The position numbers were made by a program, and so were the translations under genes. Shown here piece after piece: positions 19,489-29,235 of a stretch of 34,338 nucleotides of DNA (position 1 is its first letter; every line of letters starts with the position of its first letter). Below the pieces are notes generated by a model. The model was not told the DNA's origin and did not search any database. It was given only the letters and a program-made list of their open reading frames with translations. The stretch spans positions 1-34,338 of the forward strand of contig NZ_QOLD01000061.1 of the NCBI RefSeq assembly GCF_003333305.1, given 5' to 3'. The DNA comes from Candidatus Colwellia aromaticivorans (GTDB lineage Bacteria > Pseudomonadota > Gammaproteobacteria > Enterobacterales > Alteromonadaceae).

Positions 19489-20103
19489 GTGAGTAAAGAC
19501 TATCAAATAGCAGTTAATAAAGTTGAGCATGAAACGGTTGTTAATCGTAGCCGTTTTATTTGTTATCTATCTCCCTGTATTAGTATTGAAGAGGCTAAAG
19601 TTCAGGTTAAGTTTCTTCAACAGTTACATCCACAAGCGAGTCATCATTGTTATGCTTTTTTAACTAAAGCTGCTAACGATAGCCTAGGTTATGGTTATTC
19701 TGATGATGGAGAGCCAAGTGGAACGGCTGGAAAACCAATGTTAGCAGTATTACAAGGTGGTGATATTGGCGAAGTCTGCGCTGTAACAGTTCGATATTTC
19801 GGCGGAACTAAACTAGGTACGGGGGGATTACAGCGAGCTTATGCTGACAGTGTTCGCCAAGCACTTGTCTTTTTACAGGCGAAAACTAAAATAGCGATGG
19901 CGACAAAAACCCTGACATGTCAATATAGCCAAGTTGATGATGTGTTACATATAATTAGCCAAGCAGAAGGGCAAGTTATAGAACAAGAGTATTTGCAACA
20001 AGTTCAGTTTAGTTTATTAATTCCGGAAGCTAAATTAGCATTAGTAGCGCAAAAGTTACAAACATTATCGGCAGGAAAATTAGTATTAACTAATTTGAAG
20101 TAA
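19489..20103 (+). CDS. yigZ: IMPACT family protein YigZ
   Basis: This member of the YigZ/IMPACT family has unclear biochemical function. The 204-aa protein has the N-terminal domain signature YGYSDDGEPSGTAGKPML followed by VTVRYFGGTKLGTGGLQRAY, and a C-terminal ferredoxin-like domain. Length is identical to E. coli YigZ. It starts with GTG six nucleotides after the pepQ stop, which suggests translational coupling. Confidence 0.93.
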   Translation: MSKDYQIAVNKVEHETVVNRSRFICYLSPCISIEEAKVQVKFLQQLHPQASHHCYAFLTKAANDSLGYGYSDDGEPSGTAGKPMLAVLQGGDIGEVCAVTVRYFGGTKLGTGGLQRAYADSVRQALVFLQAKTKIAMATKTLTCQYSQVDDVLHIISQAEGQVIEQEYLQQVQFSLLIPEAKLALVAQKLQTLSAGKLVLTNLK

Positions 20104-20134
20104 TAGCATTTAACCACTAAAAAAATAATAAAAC

Positions 20135-21586
20135 GTGCAATATAAAAATATTATCCGAATTTTAGGTTTATTGGTGGCACTCCTTAGTGTCACCATGTTA
20201 CCGCCAGCTTTAGTCTCCATGATTTATCGTGACGGTGGTGGTGTGCCTTTTCTATTAGGTTTTCTTTGGTGCTTGTTTACAGGGTTTGTAGCGTGGTATC
20301 CAAATAGATATGAAAAAACCGACTTAAGAGCCCGAGAAGGCTTCCTTATCGTGGTGTTATTTTGGCTAGTATTGGCGAGCTTTTCTGCGATTCCTTTGAT
20401 TTTATTAGAACAGCCGTATTTATCTGTTACTGATGCTTTTTTTGAATCATTTTCTGGTTTAACAACTACGGGCGCAACTATTTTAAATAATATAGAAGGC
20501 TTGCCTCATGCCGTCTTATGGTATCGCCAGCAATTACAATGGCTTGGTGGTATGGGGATTATTGTCTTAGCGGTAGCAGTATTACCGATGTTAGGTATAG
20601 GTGGTATGCAATTATATCGCGCTGAAACACCAGGGCCAGTTAAAGATTCAAAAATGACTCCACGTATCGCTGATACTGCTAAGCACCTATGGTACATTTA
20701 TTTCTCTTTAACTATCGCCTGTGCTATTGCCTACTGGCTTGCAGGTATGTCGGGTTTTGATGCAATATGCCATTCATTTTCTACTATCGCAATTGGTGGT
20801 TTTTCTACTCATGATGCGAGTATGGGGTATTTTAATAGCCCAACAATTAACTTAGTGTGTGTATTTTTTTTGGTAGTTGCTGGTGTTAACTTTGCCTTGC
20901 ATTATGCTGTAGTGCAAAGTAAGTCGCTTCGAAATTATTTTTATGACCCTGAGTTTAAAGTTTTTATTGCGATACAACTGGCGCTAACGCTAGTTTGTTT
21001 TACTGTTTTGATGACTTTTGGAACTTATGAGTCAGCTGATCAAGCTTTTGATCAGGCATTGTTTCAATCTGTTTCTATCAGTACAACGGCAGGTTTTGCT
21101 ACGACGTCATTTGCTGATTGGCCAACCCTGTTGCCTATTTTACTTATTTTTTCTAGTTTTATTGGTGGTTGTGCTGGCAGTACAGGTGGTGGTATGAAAG
21201 TAGTACGCGTGTTGTTGTTGTATTTACAAGGTTTGCGTGAACTAAATAAGCTGGTTCATCCTAAAGCCGTGTTCAGTATTAAAATGGGTAAAAAAGTTTT
21301 GCCTGATCGTGTTGTTGAGGCTGTTTGGGGGTTCTTTTCTGCCTATGCGGCAGTGTTTGTTATTTGCATGTTATTACTACTTGCAACAGGTATGGATGAT
21401 ATTACTGCCTTTACCGCGGTTGCCGCGTCTATTAATAACCTTGGTCCGGGATTAGGTGAGGTTGCTGCGAATTACTCAACAATTGGTGATTCCAGTAAAT
21501 GGGTATTAATTATGGCTATGTTGTTTGGCCGTTTAGAAATATTCACTTTACTGGTACTATTCACTCCTGCATTTTGGCGTACATAA
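20135..21586 (+). CDS. trkH: Trk system potassium uptake protein TrkH
   Basis: TrkH is the membrane subunit of the constitutive Trk potassium transporter and works with the regulatory protein TrkA. The 483-aa protein has the same length as E. coli TrkH. Four pore-loop repeats are visible, with selectivity-filter regions in SGLTTTGAT, TIAIGGFSTHDAS, STTAGFATT and NNLGPGLG. Other conserved pieces are GGMGIIVLAVAVLPMLG and FIGGCAGSTGGGMKV. It starts with GTG. Its partner trkA lies immediately downstream on the other strand, tail to tail. Confidence 0.97.
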   Translation: MQYKNIIRILGLLVALLSVTMLPPALVSMIYRDGGGVPFLLGFLWCLFTGFVAWYPNRYEKTDLRAREGFLIVVLFWLVLASFSAIPLILLEQPYLSVTDAFFESFSGLTTTGATILNNIEGLPHAVLWYRQQLQWLGGMGIIVLAVAVLPMLGIGGMQLYRAETPGPVKDSKMTPRIADTAKHLWYIYFSLTIACAIAYWLAGMSGFDAICHSFSTIAIGGFSTHDASMGYFNSPTINLVCVFFLVVAGVNFALHYAVVQSKSLRNYFYDPEFKVFIAIQLALTLVCFTVLMTFGTYESADQAFDQALFQSVSISTTAGFATTSFADWPTLLPILLIFSSFIGGCAGSTGGGMKVVRVLLLYLQGLRELNKLVHPKAVFSIKMGKKVLPDRVVEAVWGFFSAYAAVFVICMLLLLATGMDDITAFTAVAASINNLGPGLGEVAANYSTIGDSSKWVLIMAMLFGRLEIFTLLVLFTPAFWRT

Positions 21587-21613
21587 CTACATAACTACAT
21601 AACTACATAACTT
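21581..21613. repeat. Short tandem repeat at the trkH stop
   Basis: The 8-bp unit ACATAACT is repeated four times in a row and includes the trkH TAA. Loss or gain of units would not alter TrkH because the stop is in the first unit. It fills much of the 52-bp gap between the convergent trkH and trkA; no terminator is evident there. Confidence 0.75.
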
Positions 21614-21638
21614 AATATACCTAGTATTAATATTTCAA

Positions 21639-23015
21639 TTAGAAATAAACAGCACTGACTTGGAATAATTTTTCAACATCACCGATATAGCGTTTGTTGA
21701 CTAAAAACAAGATAACGTGGTCTTCCTCACTGATCAGGGTGTTGGAATGAGCAATTAATACTTCAGAGCCACGAACAACAGCGCCGATCGTTACACCAGG
21801 TGGTAGCTTGATATCGTTGATAGTACGACCAACCACTTTTGATGACTTTTCATCACCCTTAGCGACAATTTCAATCGCTTCTGCTGCACCACCGCGTAGG
21901 CTATAAACGTTATCAATAGTGCCGCGTCGAACATGGGTTAATAATGCTGAAATAGTTGCTTGTTGTGGTGATATAGCAATGTCGATAGCGCCACCGTGTA
22001 CTAATTCGATATAAGCATCACGTTGAATAAGTACCATGGTTTTACGAACACCAAGCTTTTTAGCCAGTAATGATGACATGATATTGGCTTCATCATCATT
22101 GGTCACAGCAATGAAAACATCAAATTGCTCAATGTTCTCTTCGGTCAGTAGCTCTATATCAGATGAATCACCATTGAATACGAGCGTTTCATTTAGCTCA
22201 GAAGTTAATTGCGCGGCACGTTTTGGTGAGCGTTCAATTAATTTTACTTGATGATTACTTTCTAAAATTCGGGCAAGTCCTGCGCCTATATTACCACCGC
22301 CAACAATCATAATACGTTTGTAAGCAGGTTCTAATTTTTGTAATTCATTCATTACTGCGCGTATGTGTTTACTCGCAGCAATAAAAAACACCTCATCATC
22401 TGCTTCTATGACGGTTGTACCTAAAGGTCGAATGGGTTTACCGTTGCGGTAAATAGCAGCAACACGGGTATCAACATTTGGAATGTGATCTCTTAATGTT
22501 GATAAAGCGTGACCCACGAGTAAACCTCCATAATAGGCTTTAACGGCAACTAAACTCACTTTCCCTTGAGCAAACTCTAATACTTGTAATGCACCTGGGT
22601 AGTCTATTAGGCGAGCTATATCACGGGTCACTAGCTCTTCAGGGGCAATAACATGGTCAACGGGAATATGGTTTTTATGAAATAACTTTTTTGAGTGTTT
22701 TAATACTTGATTGGAGCGAATCCGGGCTATTTTTTTATGCGTATTAAACAAAGAAGAACAAATTTGGCAGGTGATCATGTTAGTAGCATCATCTGAGGTT
22801 ACCGCGATAACCATATCTGCATCTTCAGCACCGGCATTTTTAAGTACATCGGGATGGCAACCTTGGCCAGTAACAACTTGTAAATCCATTTTATCTTGGA
22901 GCTCGCGAAGTCTTTCACCGTTAGTATCAACAACCGATATTTCGTTATTTTCACCAACAAGGTTTTCCGCTAAAGTACCGCCTACTTGACCAGCACCTAC
23001 TATGATTATTTTCAT
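21639..23015 (-). CDS. trkA: Trk system potassium transporter regulatory subunit TrkA
   Basis: TrkA is the peripheral NAD(H)-binding RCK protein that gates TrkH. The 458-aa protein has two RCK repeats. The first Rossmann motif is [17 protein letters not shown] at the N-terminus; the second is [16 protein letters not shown] near residue 235. Each is followed by a TrkA_C domain. Length equals that of E. coli TrkA. It follows rsmB by 67 nt in the leftward run def-fmt-rsmB-trkA, the same order as in E. coli. The rsmB-trkA gap holds an inverted ACCCTC/GAGGGT pair (23046-23074), which may form a weak RNA structure. Confidence 0.97.
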   Translation of the reverse strand: MKIIIVGAGQVGGTLAENLVGENNEISVVDTNGERLRELQDKMDLQVVTGQGCHPDVLKNAGAEDADMVIAVTSDDATNMITCQICSSLFNTHKKIARIRSNQVLKHSKKLFHKNHIPVDHVIAPEELVTRDIARLIDYPGALQVLEFAQGKVSLVAVKAYYGGLLVGHALSTLRDHIPNVDTRVAAIYRNGKPIRPLGTTVIEADDEVFFIAASKHIRAVMNELQKLEPAYKRIMIVGGGNIGAGLARILESNHQVKLIERSPKRAAQLTSELNETLVFNGDSSDIELLTEENIEQFDVFIAVTNDDEANIMSSLLAKKLGVRKTMVLIQRDAYIELVHGGAIDIAISPQQATISALLTHVRRGTIDNVYSLRGGAAEAIEIVAKGDEKSSKVVGRTINDIKLPPGVTIGAVVRGSEVLIAHSNTLISEEDHVILFLVNKRYIGDVEKLFQVSAVYF

Positions 23016-23082
23016 TTGTTGTTTTTATTCTCATGAATGAACATCACCCTCCGTAGTTACGTAATTGAGGGTCTATAATTTT

Positions 23083-24432
23083 CTATAATATTGTTTTTAA
23101 CAGTTTAGCGTAATAAAAACCATCCATATTTTTTTCTCCAGGCAATAATTGCCAACCGAGAGTATTTTTTTCTGGCTTGTCGTTACCGTCAATATTTAAT
23201 AATTCAGCATCGGTGTTATTTTGAATAAAATGGTTTATTTGTTCACTGTTTTCTTGTGGTAAAATACTACAGGTTACATAAAGTAAAGTACCACCGGGCT
23301 TAAGCAAAGACCATGTTTCATTCAGTATTTGCTGTTGAAGCGCTACTAATGCATCAATGTCGGTAGCTTTACGTAACCATTTAATGTCAGGATGGCGGCG
23401 AATAACCCCTGTTCCAGAGCAGGGCGCATCTAATAAAATACGGTCAAATTGTTGTCCGTCCCACCAGGTTTTTGAATTGGCAGCATCAGCGGCAATAACC
23501 TTAGCTTTTAACCTTAAACGCGCTAAATTTTCTTCTACTCTGACTAAGCGAGCAGCTTCAATATCAATGGCAGTCATTGATGCTATATCAGGATTTTGCT
23601 CTAAAACATGACATGTTTTTCCACCGGGTGCAGCACAACAATCTAGTACAACATCGCCACTTTGGCAGTCAAGGAGTCTAGCTGCTTGTTGAGCAGCGCC
23701 ATCTTGAACTGAAATCCAACCCTGCTCAAACCCTGGTAGTTTAGTAACATCCGTTGGACGAGTGAGTTCAATGGCATGGCTTAATGGTTCAATAGTATTA
23801 ACATCTATTTCTGCTGTTGCTAATAAGCTTTGATATTCAGTACTTGTGTGATGCTGTTGATTTACTCTTAACCACATTGGCGGCTTTTGTTGATTGGCTG
23901 CTAGAATTTGTTGCCATTGGTTAGGGTAACCTTGCTGTACTTTTTTAATAAACCAACTTGGGTGGTTGTATTCTATTGAGGCTGGCAAAATTTCTTGTTT
24001 ATTTAGAGCCTTACTTTCACTGGCGCGGACAAAATTTCGTAAGACACCATTAATTAATGCTTTCATCTGGCGATTTTTTAAAGCGCCAGTAGCGGCTACG
24101 GTTTCACTGACCGCTGCGTGATCAGGAATACGCATGTACTTGATTTGATACACACCGACTAATAACAGAAAATGAAATACACGTTGTTTACCCGTTAACG
24201 GTTTTTGCATTAAGGCACGAACATCATGCTCTAATTCAGGCAAATATCGCAGCACGCCATAGCAAATTTCTTGCAATAAGCCTTTATCTTTTATATCTGC
24301 TTTATCTTGTTGCTTAGGTAGTTCATCGCTAAGGCTTCGTCCTTGATCAATTACGCTATAGCAACACTTCGCAGCCAGTGCGCGAATATTGACCTGTTTT
24401 TGTTTATCTATTTGAGCAGTTTGAGTTGTCAT
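23083..24432 (-). CDS. rsmB: 16S rRNA (cytosine(967)-C(5))-methyltransferase RsmB
   Basis: RsmB methylates C967 of 16S rRNA using S-adenosylmethionine. The 449-aa protein has the N-terminal NusB-like RNA-binding domain and a C-terminal Rossmann methyltransferase. SAM motif I is VLDCCAAPGGKTCH. The cysteines expected for catalysis are in DAPCSGTGVIRRHPDIKW and VTCSILPQEN. It abuts fmt directly: its ATG lies immediately after the fmt stop. E. coli RsmB is 429 aa. Confidence 0.96.
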   Translation of the reverse strand: MTTQTAQIDKQKQVNIRALAAKCCYSVIDQGRSLSDELPKQQDKADIKDKGLLQEICYGVLRYLPELEHDVRALMQKPLTGKQRVFHFLLLVGVYQIKYMRIPDHAAVSETVAATGALKNRQMKALINGVLRNFVRASESKALNKQEILPASIEYNHPSWFIKKVQQGYPNQWQQILAANQQKPPMWLRVNQQHHTSTEYQSLLATAEIDVNTIEPLSHAIELTRPTDVTKLPGFEQGWISVQDGAAQQAARLLDCQSGDVVLDCCAAPGGKTCHVLEQNPDIASMTAIDIEAARLVRVEENLARLRLKAKVIAADAANSKTWWDGQQFDRILLDAPCSGTGVIRRHPDIKWLRKATDIDALVALQQQILNETWSLLKPGGTLLYVTCSILPQENSEQINHFIQNNTDAELLNIDGNDKPEKNTLGWQLLPGEKNMDGFYYAKLLKTIL

Positions 24433-25437
24433 TTAATCCACTATGCCATTAATGTTAGCGCCTACTTTGAACCAATCGGCGCGACCATTAAGAATATCTT
24501 TCACGGGTAGGGCTTTCTTGCCAGGTAATTGCAGGGTTTCTAAACAAATAGCGCCATTTGCTGTGGCGACTACAATGCCACTTTTATTTGCAGAAATAAT
24601 GGTGCCAATAGGTTTCTCACTATCACTCTCTTGTATTGAGGCTTGCCAAATGCGAATTTTGTGTTGCTTATTTACGGTATTACTTTCAGTAAAAGTAAAT
24701 TGTGCTACTGGCCAAGGAATATAAGCACGAATTTTTCTATCTAATTCACAGGCACTTAATTGCCAATCTAACTCGGCTTCGGATTTATCAAGTTTATGAG
24801 CGTAAGTGGCTAAGCTATCATCTTGGCTAGTATTCTGTTCATTCGCGTTATAATTATCCTGTGCCATTAAGGCTAAGGTATCAACCAATGCTGTTGGCCC
24901 AAGCAGGGCTAGTTTTTCATAAATACTAGCACTCGTGTCGGTGTGCTCAATAATACATTCGGCAGTTAATATCATATCACCCGTATCTAAGCCTTTATCC
25001 ATTTGCATAATGGTTACACCCGTTTTTTCATCACCTGCTTCTAATGAACGTTGAATAGGTGCTGCCCCCCGCCATTCTGGCAACAATGAACCATGGACAT
25101 TAATGCAGCCTAAACGGGGCGCATTTAATATCACTTCAGGTAACAGTAAACCATAAGCAACCACTACCATAACATCGGCATTATATTGGGTTAACTTTTG
25201 TTGGTCGTTAACGGCTTTAAAATTAATGGGTTGCTCAACGGGGATGTTGTGTTCAAGTGCTAATAATTTAGTTGCACAGGCGGTTAATTTTTTGCCTCTC
25301 CCTGCAGGTTTGTCAGGTGGGCAATAAACGGCAACAATGTTGTGATCACTCTTAATAAGCGCCAATAAATGTTGTGCAGCAAAATCGGGTGTGCCAGCAA
25401 AAATAATATTTAGAGGGCTTTTTAGAGAATTAGACAT
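24433..25437 (-). CDS. fmt: Methionyl-tRNA formyltransferase
   Basis: Fmt transfers a formyl group from 10-formyltetrahydrofolate to initiator Met-tRNA. The 334-aa protein includes [17 protein letters not shown], the catalytic-site region [20 protein letters not shown], and [16 protein letters not shown]. The C-terminal tRNA-binding domain follows. It is about 19 residues longer than E. coli Fmt, with extra residues in the linker ([12 protein letters not shown]). It follows def by 4 nt, giving the standard def-fmt pair: one adds the formyl group, the other removes it after initiation. Confidence 0.97.
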   Translation of the reverse strand: MSNSLKSPLNIIFAGTPDFAAQHLLALIKSDHNIVAVYCPPDKPAGRGKKLTACATKLLALEHNIPVEQPINFKAVNDQQKLTQYNADVMVVVAYGLLLPEVILNAPRLGCINVHGSLLPEWRGAAPIQRSLEAGDEKTGVTIMQMDKGLDTGDMILTAECIIEHTDTSASIYEKLALLGPTALVDTLALMAQDNYNANEQNTSQDDSLATYAHKLDKSEAELDWQLSACELDRKIRAYIPWPVAQFTFTESNTVNKQHKIRIWQASIQESDSEKPIGTIISANKSGIVVATANGAICLETLQLPGKKALPVKDILNGRADWFKVGANINGIVD

Positions 25438-25441
25438 AGAT

Positions 25442-25957
25442 TTAAGCCTTGTCCTTGTCTAATTTTGCTTCTTTTTCTAACTTGGTTTTAATGCGTTGGC
25501 GTTTTAATGGTGATAAGTAATCAACAAATAAAATACCATTTAAATGATCAAGCTCGTGCTGAATACAAATGCTCAATAGTTCCTCACCATCAAGAGTAAA
25601 TTCTTTCCCATGACGATCGAGAGCCTTTACCGTACACGTTGTATGGCGATTTACTTTGGCGTAAATTCCAGGAACAGATAAACATCCCTCTTCATTAATC
25701 AAGGTTTCATCGCTTTTAGCAATGATTTCTGGGTTAATGAGTACAAGAGGTTGATCGCTATTTTCAGAAACATCCATAACAACAATACGTTGATGAATAT
25801 CAATTTGGGTGGCCGCAAGACCAACACCTTTTTCATCATACATGGTTGCTAACATATCATTTATTATGATTGAAGTAGCTTCAGTTATTTCAGTTACAGG
25901 GTTAGCCTTTGTTTTTAAACGAGGATCTGGAAAACGTAATACAGTTAAAATAGTCAT
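25442..25957 (-). CDS. def: Peptide deformylase
   Basis: This metalloenzyme removes the N-formyl group from new proteins. All three family motifs are present in the 171-aa protein: [19 protein letters not shown] (metal-binding Cys) and HELDHLNG (two metal-binding His and the catalytic Glu). It is the first gene of def-fmt-rsmB-trkA. Confidence 0.98.
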   Translation of the reverse strand: MTILTVLRFPDPRLKTKANPVTEITEATSIIINDMLATMYDEKGVGLAATQIDIHQRIVVMDVSENSDQPLVLINPEIIAKSDETLINEEGCLSVPGIYAKVNRHTTCTVKALDRHGKEFTLDGEELLSICIQHELDHLNGILFVDYLSPLKRQRIKTKLEKEAKLDKDKA

Positions 25958-26017
25958 AATCTTATAAAAGTTTGTTAAAAGAATTAGCGATAATTCTGTT
26001 AGAGTGTTATGTTTGTC

Positions 26018-26026
26018 ATTATAGCA
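26018..26026 (-). promoter_or_regulatory. Extended -10 promoter of the def operon
   Basis: On the minus strand TGCTATAAT forms an extended -10 element about 60 nt before def. No good -35 is seen at the right distance, which an extended -10 can tolerate. A separate TATAAT on the plus strand (26046-26051) may serve the divergent LysM gene. Confidence 0.45.
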
Positions 26027-26094
26027 ATTAATAATACCGCATTTCTATAATAGTGAATAAAAGCATGAAAAATCATGATACAGGAACAAAGCAC

Positions 26095-27192
26095 ATGCTA
26101 AAAAAAATAATTTTAACACTTTCTTTATGTCTATGTTCTTTAATTTCAATGGCTGATCAGTTAAAAATTAATGATGACGCACCTAAGACTCACATTGTCG
26201 TTAAAGGTGATACTCTCTGGGATATTTCTGCCATTTTTTTAGAGCAGCCATGGTTGTGGCCTAAATTATGGCGATTAAACCCTGAAATCAACAATCCTCA
26301 TTTAATATATCCTGGTGATATTATCACCTTAGTGTTTGATGAAAAAGGTGAGCCTATGTTGGTGCTAGAGCCAGTTAAAGCCAGTTATAAATGGTCGCCT
26401 AAAATACGTCAAAAAAGTAAGGGTGATACGGCAATTAGCTTGTTACCATTGGAAGTAATAGCCCCATTTATTAAGTACGATCATTTATTTAGTGCTGACG
26501 AACTTAAAAAATTGCCTTATGTTCTTGGTAATGATGAAGGATATAAATCGAGTGTTAATGGCTTTAAAGTTTATGTGAATAAAGAGTTAGATTTGGCAAA
26601 AACTTATGCAATTTATAATAAAGGTGAGGAAGTTATTGATCCGGAAACGACTGAGTCTTTAGGATTTTATGTTGATTTAGTGGCAACAGGTCAAGCGCTT
26701 CGTACAGGTAATGAGAGTGAAAATGAACCCGCAACATTAAAAATATCTACTGCGAAACGTGAAATACGGTCAGGCGATTTTGTTGTGCCTGTGCATGAGG
26801 GGCAAATGTTCCCTTCCGTATTTACGATGAAAGCAGCAGATAAATCATTGCGAGGATCTATTATTAAAGCTTCTAGTAATGCTAAAAAGTTTGGTAAGTT
26901 AGAAGTAGTTATGATTAACCGTGGCACTGATCATCAGGTAACCGTTGGCGATGTTATGGCAATAAAACGCTTAAGCCCAGGTGTAGTCGACACAGATACA
27001 GGGCCGGAATATACTGTAGATACATCTAGATGGAATCGATTACGGACATCGAATGGTTCAGATTATAAAATGCCAGAAGAGCCTTTAGGTGAGTTAATGG
27101 TTTTTAAAGTTTATCAGCAAGCCAGTATGGCATTGATTTTACGCACTGAAAAACCTGCGCGACTACAAGATGTGGTGACTGCACCAGAATAA
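26095..27192 (+). CDS. LysM peptidoglycan-binding domain protein
   Basis: This is an exported protein with a single LysM domain, probably acting at the cell wall; its exact job is unknown. A signal peptide is visible (basic MLKKI, hydrophobic core, cleavage likely after ISMA). The LysM domain follows at about residues 33-80 (HIVVKGDTLWDISAIFLEQP, LWRLNPEI, HLIYPGDIITL). A long C-terminal region of unrecognised fold makes up the rest of 365 aa. I chose the ATG at 26095 because AGGAA precedes it and the signal peptide begins there. The upstream in-frame GTG at 26053 overlaps or adjoins a TATAAT element and would bury the signal. A LysM gene before dprA and divergent from def is common in related genomes. 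Confidence 0.85.
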   Translation: MLKKIILTLSLCLCSLISMADQLKINDDAPKTHIVVKGDTLWDISAIFLEQPWLWPKLWRLNPEINNPHLIYPGDIITLVFDEKGEPMLVLEPVKASYKWSPKIRQKSKGDTAISLLPLEVIAPFIKYDHLFSADELKKLPYVLGNDEGYKSSVNGFKVYVNKELDLAKTYAIYNKGEEVIDPETTESLGFYVDLVATGQALRTGNESENEPATLKISTAKREIRSGDFVVPVHEGQMFPSVFTMKAADKSLRGSIIKASSNAKKFGKLEVVMINRGTDHQVTVGDVMAIKRLSPGVVDTDTGPEYTVDTSRWNRLRTSNGSDYKMPEEPLGELMVFKVYQQASMALILRTEKPARLQDVVTAPE

Positions 27193-27193
27193 A

Positions 27194-27235
27194 GTAGTTC
27201 ATAAAACTTCTCCTGTCTTGGGAGGAGTTTACTAC
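27194..27235 (+). terminator. Stem-loop after the LysM gene (possible terminator)
   Basis: A 10-bp stem (AAACTTCTCC with GGAGGAGTTT, one G-U pair) with a 7-nt loop is extended by an outer GTAGT/ACTAC pairing. It lacks a clear T-run, so it may be a weak terminator or an mRNA-stabilising structure. Confidence 0.45.
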
Positions 27236-27252
27236 ATGGAAGTGAAGTGCTT

Positions 27253-27287
27253 GTCCTGAGCCCAGAGCTTGTCGAAGGGTCGAAGGA
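27253..27287. repeat. GTCCTGAGC...TTGTCGAAGG-type dispersed repeat
   Basis: The segment holds GTCCTGAGCCCAGAGCTTGT followed by CGAAGGGTCGAAGG. This resembles a small palindromic repeat widespread in bacterial intergenic regions, here with a few extra bases between its halves. It lies just upstream of dprA. Reading frames across its other strand give low-complexity DPSTSSG-like peptides and are accidental. Confidence 0.6.
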
Positions 27288-27308
27288 TCTAAGAAAGGGA
27301 GGAGACAA

Positions 27309-28436
27309 GTGAACAAAACCAATATTCATTACTGGCTAGCCTTAAAGCTTGTTCCTCGTTTAGCCATTCATAAAAAATTAGCGCTTGTTGATGCTTACGG
27401 CATAGAAGCGCTTTTTTCTTTGTCAACATTATCACCATTAACTTCAGCACATAGCTTAACACCTAAGCAACTAACAGCATTTTTCCACCCCAACTGGTTA
27501 CTCATTGATGAAATTATTAACAACAGTGATAATTGTAATAGTGAAATAATAACCTTTGATGATCCCCTATATCCTTGTTTACTCAAACAAATTTACGATC
27601 CACCTCTAGTTATATTTATACAAGGTAATAAAAAATTATTGAATCAAAGTCAATTAGCTATTGTTGGTAGTCGCTCTGCTAGTGCAAGCGGTCGTGAAAC
27701 GGCTTTTGAGCTAGCTCAGCAGTTGGCAGAAATGGGCTTGGTTATTACCAGTGGTTTAGCGTTAGGTATTGATGCAGTTGCACATAAAGGTGCGTTAACG
27801 TGTAGTGCAAGTACTATTGCGGTAGTAGCGACCGGGTTAGATAAAGTATACCCAGCAAGACACAGGGCTTTAGTTCAGCAAATAATATCTCAGCAGGGTG
27901 CAATAATCAGTGAGTTTTTACCGGGTACTTTGCCAAAAGCAGGACATTTTCCGAAACGAAATCGCATTATTAGCGGTCTAAGTCTAGGTGTTCTAGTCGT
28001 TGAAGCCGCTTTGAAAAGTGGTTCTTTAATTACGGCTCGTTGTGCATTAGAGCAAAATAGAGATGTTTTCTCTATTCCTAGTGCTATTAATAACCCTCAA
28101 GCCAAAGGCTGTCACTGGTTAATTAAGCAAGGTGCTAAATTAGTAGATGAAGTGTCCGATATAATGGAAGAGTTAACGTTTGTAAATGAATTTGGTCTAC
28201 ACTTAAAGAAGCAGAAAAAATCACAAGAGATTGTAAATAAAGACATTGATCAAAAAAGTAAAAATAAGGGCTTGTGTGTTGATGAATTGTTGGCTAGTGT
28301 GGGATTTGAGATTACTCCCGTAGATAAAGTGGTTTCCCGAAGTAAACTACCCATAGAGGAGGTGTTAACTCGGTTAACAATGTTAGAGCTTAGTGGTCTG
28401 GTGGCTGCGGTACCAGGTGGCTACCTTAGATTGTAG
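27309..28436 (+). CDS. dprA: DNA-processing protein DprA
   Basis: DprA (Smf) binds incoming single-stranded DNA and loads RecA during natural transformation; it is also widespread in species not known to be competent. The 375-aa protein has an N-terminal helical region, the Rossmann-like core (AIVGSRSASASGRETA, VITSGLALGIDAVAH, ATGLDKVYPARH, FPKRNRIISGLS, EAALKSGSLITAR), and a C-terminal winged-helix domain (SRSKLPIEEVLTRLTMLE). It starts with GTG after a perfect GGAGG. It is followed by smg, as in E. coli. Confidence 0.96.
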   Translation: MNKTNIHYWLALKLVPRLAIHKKLALVDAYGIEALFSLSTLSPLTSAHSLTPKQLTAFFHPNWLLIDEIINNSDNCNSEIITFDDPLYPCLLKQIYDPPLVIFIQGNKKLLNQSQLAIVGSRSASASGRETAFELAQQLAEMGLVITSGLALGIDAVAHKGALTCSASTIAVVATGLDKVYPARHRALVQQIISQQGAIISEFLPGTLPKAGHFPKRNRIISGLSLGVLVVEAALKSGSLITARCALEQNRDVFSIPSAINNPQAKGCHWLIKQGAKLVDEVSDIMEELTFVNEFGLHLKKQKKSQEIVNKDIDQKSKNKGLCVDELLASVGFEITPVDKVVSRSKLPIEEVLTRLTMLELSGLVAAVPGGYLRL

Positions 28437-28466
28437 TATTCACCATAGGTGTAAAAGGGGCTAGTT

Positions 28467-28940
28467 ATGTTTGACATTTTGATGTATCTTTTTGAAAATT
28501 ATATTCATAGTGAAGCTGAAGTCATGGTTGATCATGACATATTAACCGATGAACTTACGCGGGCAGGTTTTCACCAGGATGAAATATACAAAGCTCTGAA
28601 TTGGCTAGAGAAGCTTGCTGCATTGCAAGATAGTGATACGTATTCTTATTTAACTCGTGTTGGCAATCAATCTTTCCGTATTTATACCGAAGATGAAATG
28701 CAACTTCTTGATACAGAAAGTCGAGGTTTTATCTTATTTTTAGAACAAGTAAACGTACTTGATTTTACTACGCGTGAAATGGTCATCGATAGAGTGATGG
28801 AGCTTGACACCTCTCATTTCTCGATGGATGACTTAAAATGGGTAATATTGATGGTATTATTCAATGTGCCCGGTCAAGAAAGTGCTTATTCGCAAATGGA
28901 AGATCTTATTTTTGATGAACAAGAAGGTCCATTGCACTAA
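28467..28940 (+). CDS. smg: Smg family (DUF494) protein
   Basis: This 157-aa acidic protein of the Smg/DUF494 family has the same length as the E. coli protein; function is unknown. It begins [13 protein letters not shown] and contains a helical segment with [19 protein letters not shown], as in the family. It lies 30 nt after dprA. Four nucleotides after its stop a repeat element begins, separating it from yrdD. Confidence 0.93.
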   Translation: MFDILMYLFENYIHSEAEVMVDHDILTDELTRAGFHQDEIYKALNWLEKLAALQDSDTYSYLTRVGNQSFRIYTEDEMQLLDTESRGFILFLEQVNVLDFTTREMVIDRVMELDTSHFSMDDLKWVILMVLFNVPGQESAYSQMEDLIFDEQEGPLH

Positions 28941-28944
28941 GACA

Positions 28945-29208
28945 TATACCCGTTACCAATCAAAGTGCAGAATTTCAGTGGGAATTAAAAGCACTTTAGG
29001 CAAGGCAAATAATTTAAGCATAGTTATTCTATGGTTTGATTATTTAACGCCGACTAAAGTGATTTTAAACCCATCGAAGAAGCGTTTGAGCAACATCACT
29101 TCATCGTTGCTGTGACCTATAATGGAACAACCATTATTTCATCACAGCGCCTTGAATTGAAATCGCTCAAGCACTCTGAAACCAGCATCTTGAATGATAA
29201 CGGGTATA
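28945..29208 (+). repeat. Non-coding TATACCC element, copy B3
   Basis: This 264-bp element is bounded by TATACCCGTTA on the left and its inverse TAACGGGTATA on the right. The match continues as an imperfect inverted repeat for about 24 bp. Internal blocks correspond to those of B1 and B2 (AAGTGCAGAATT, AAGGCA, GATTTTAAACCC, CGCCTTGA, CTCTGAAACCAGCATC) but are more diverged. A hairpin CATAG-TTATT-CTATG lies at 29019-29033. It starts 4 nt after smg. It occupies most of the gene-free stretch 28941-29307, with a likely terminator and a lone TATACCCAAG end (29271-29280) filling the rest. Confidence 0.75.
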
Positions 29209-29235
29209 TCATTAAATAATAGTTTTTTAAAGCAG

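Noticed and set aside
28864..29115. Open frame overlapping the smg end and repeat B3
   Set aside because: It is out of frame with smg and composed of repeat sequence, like the frames in B1.
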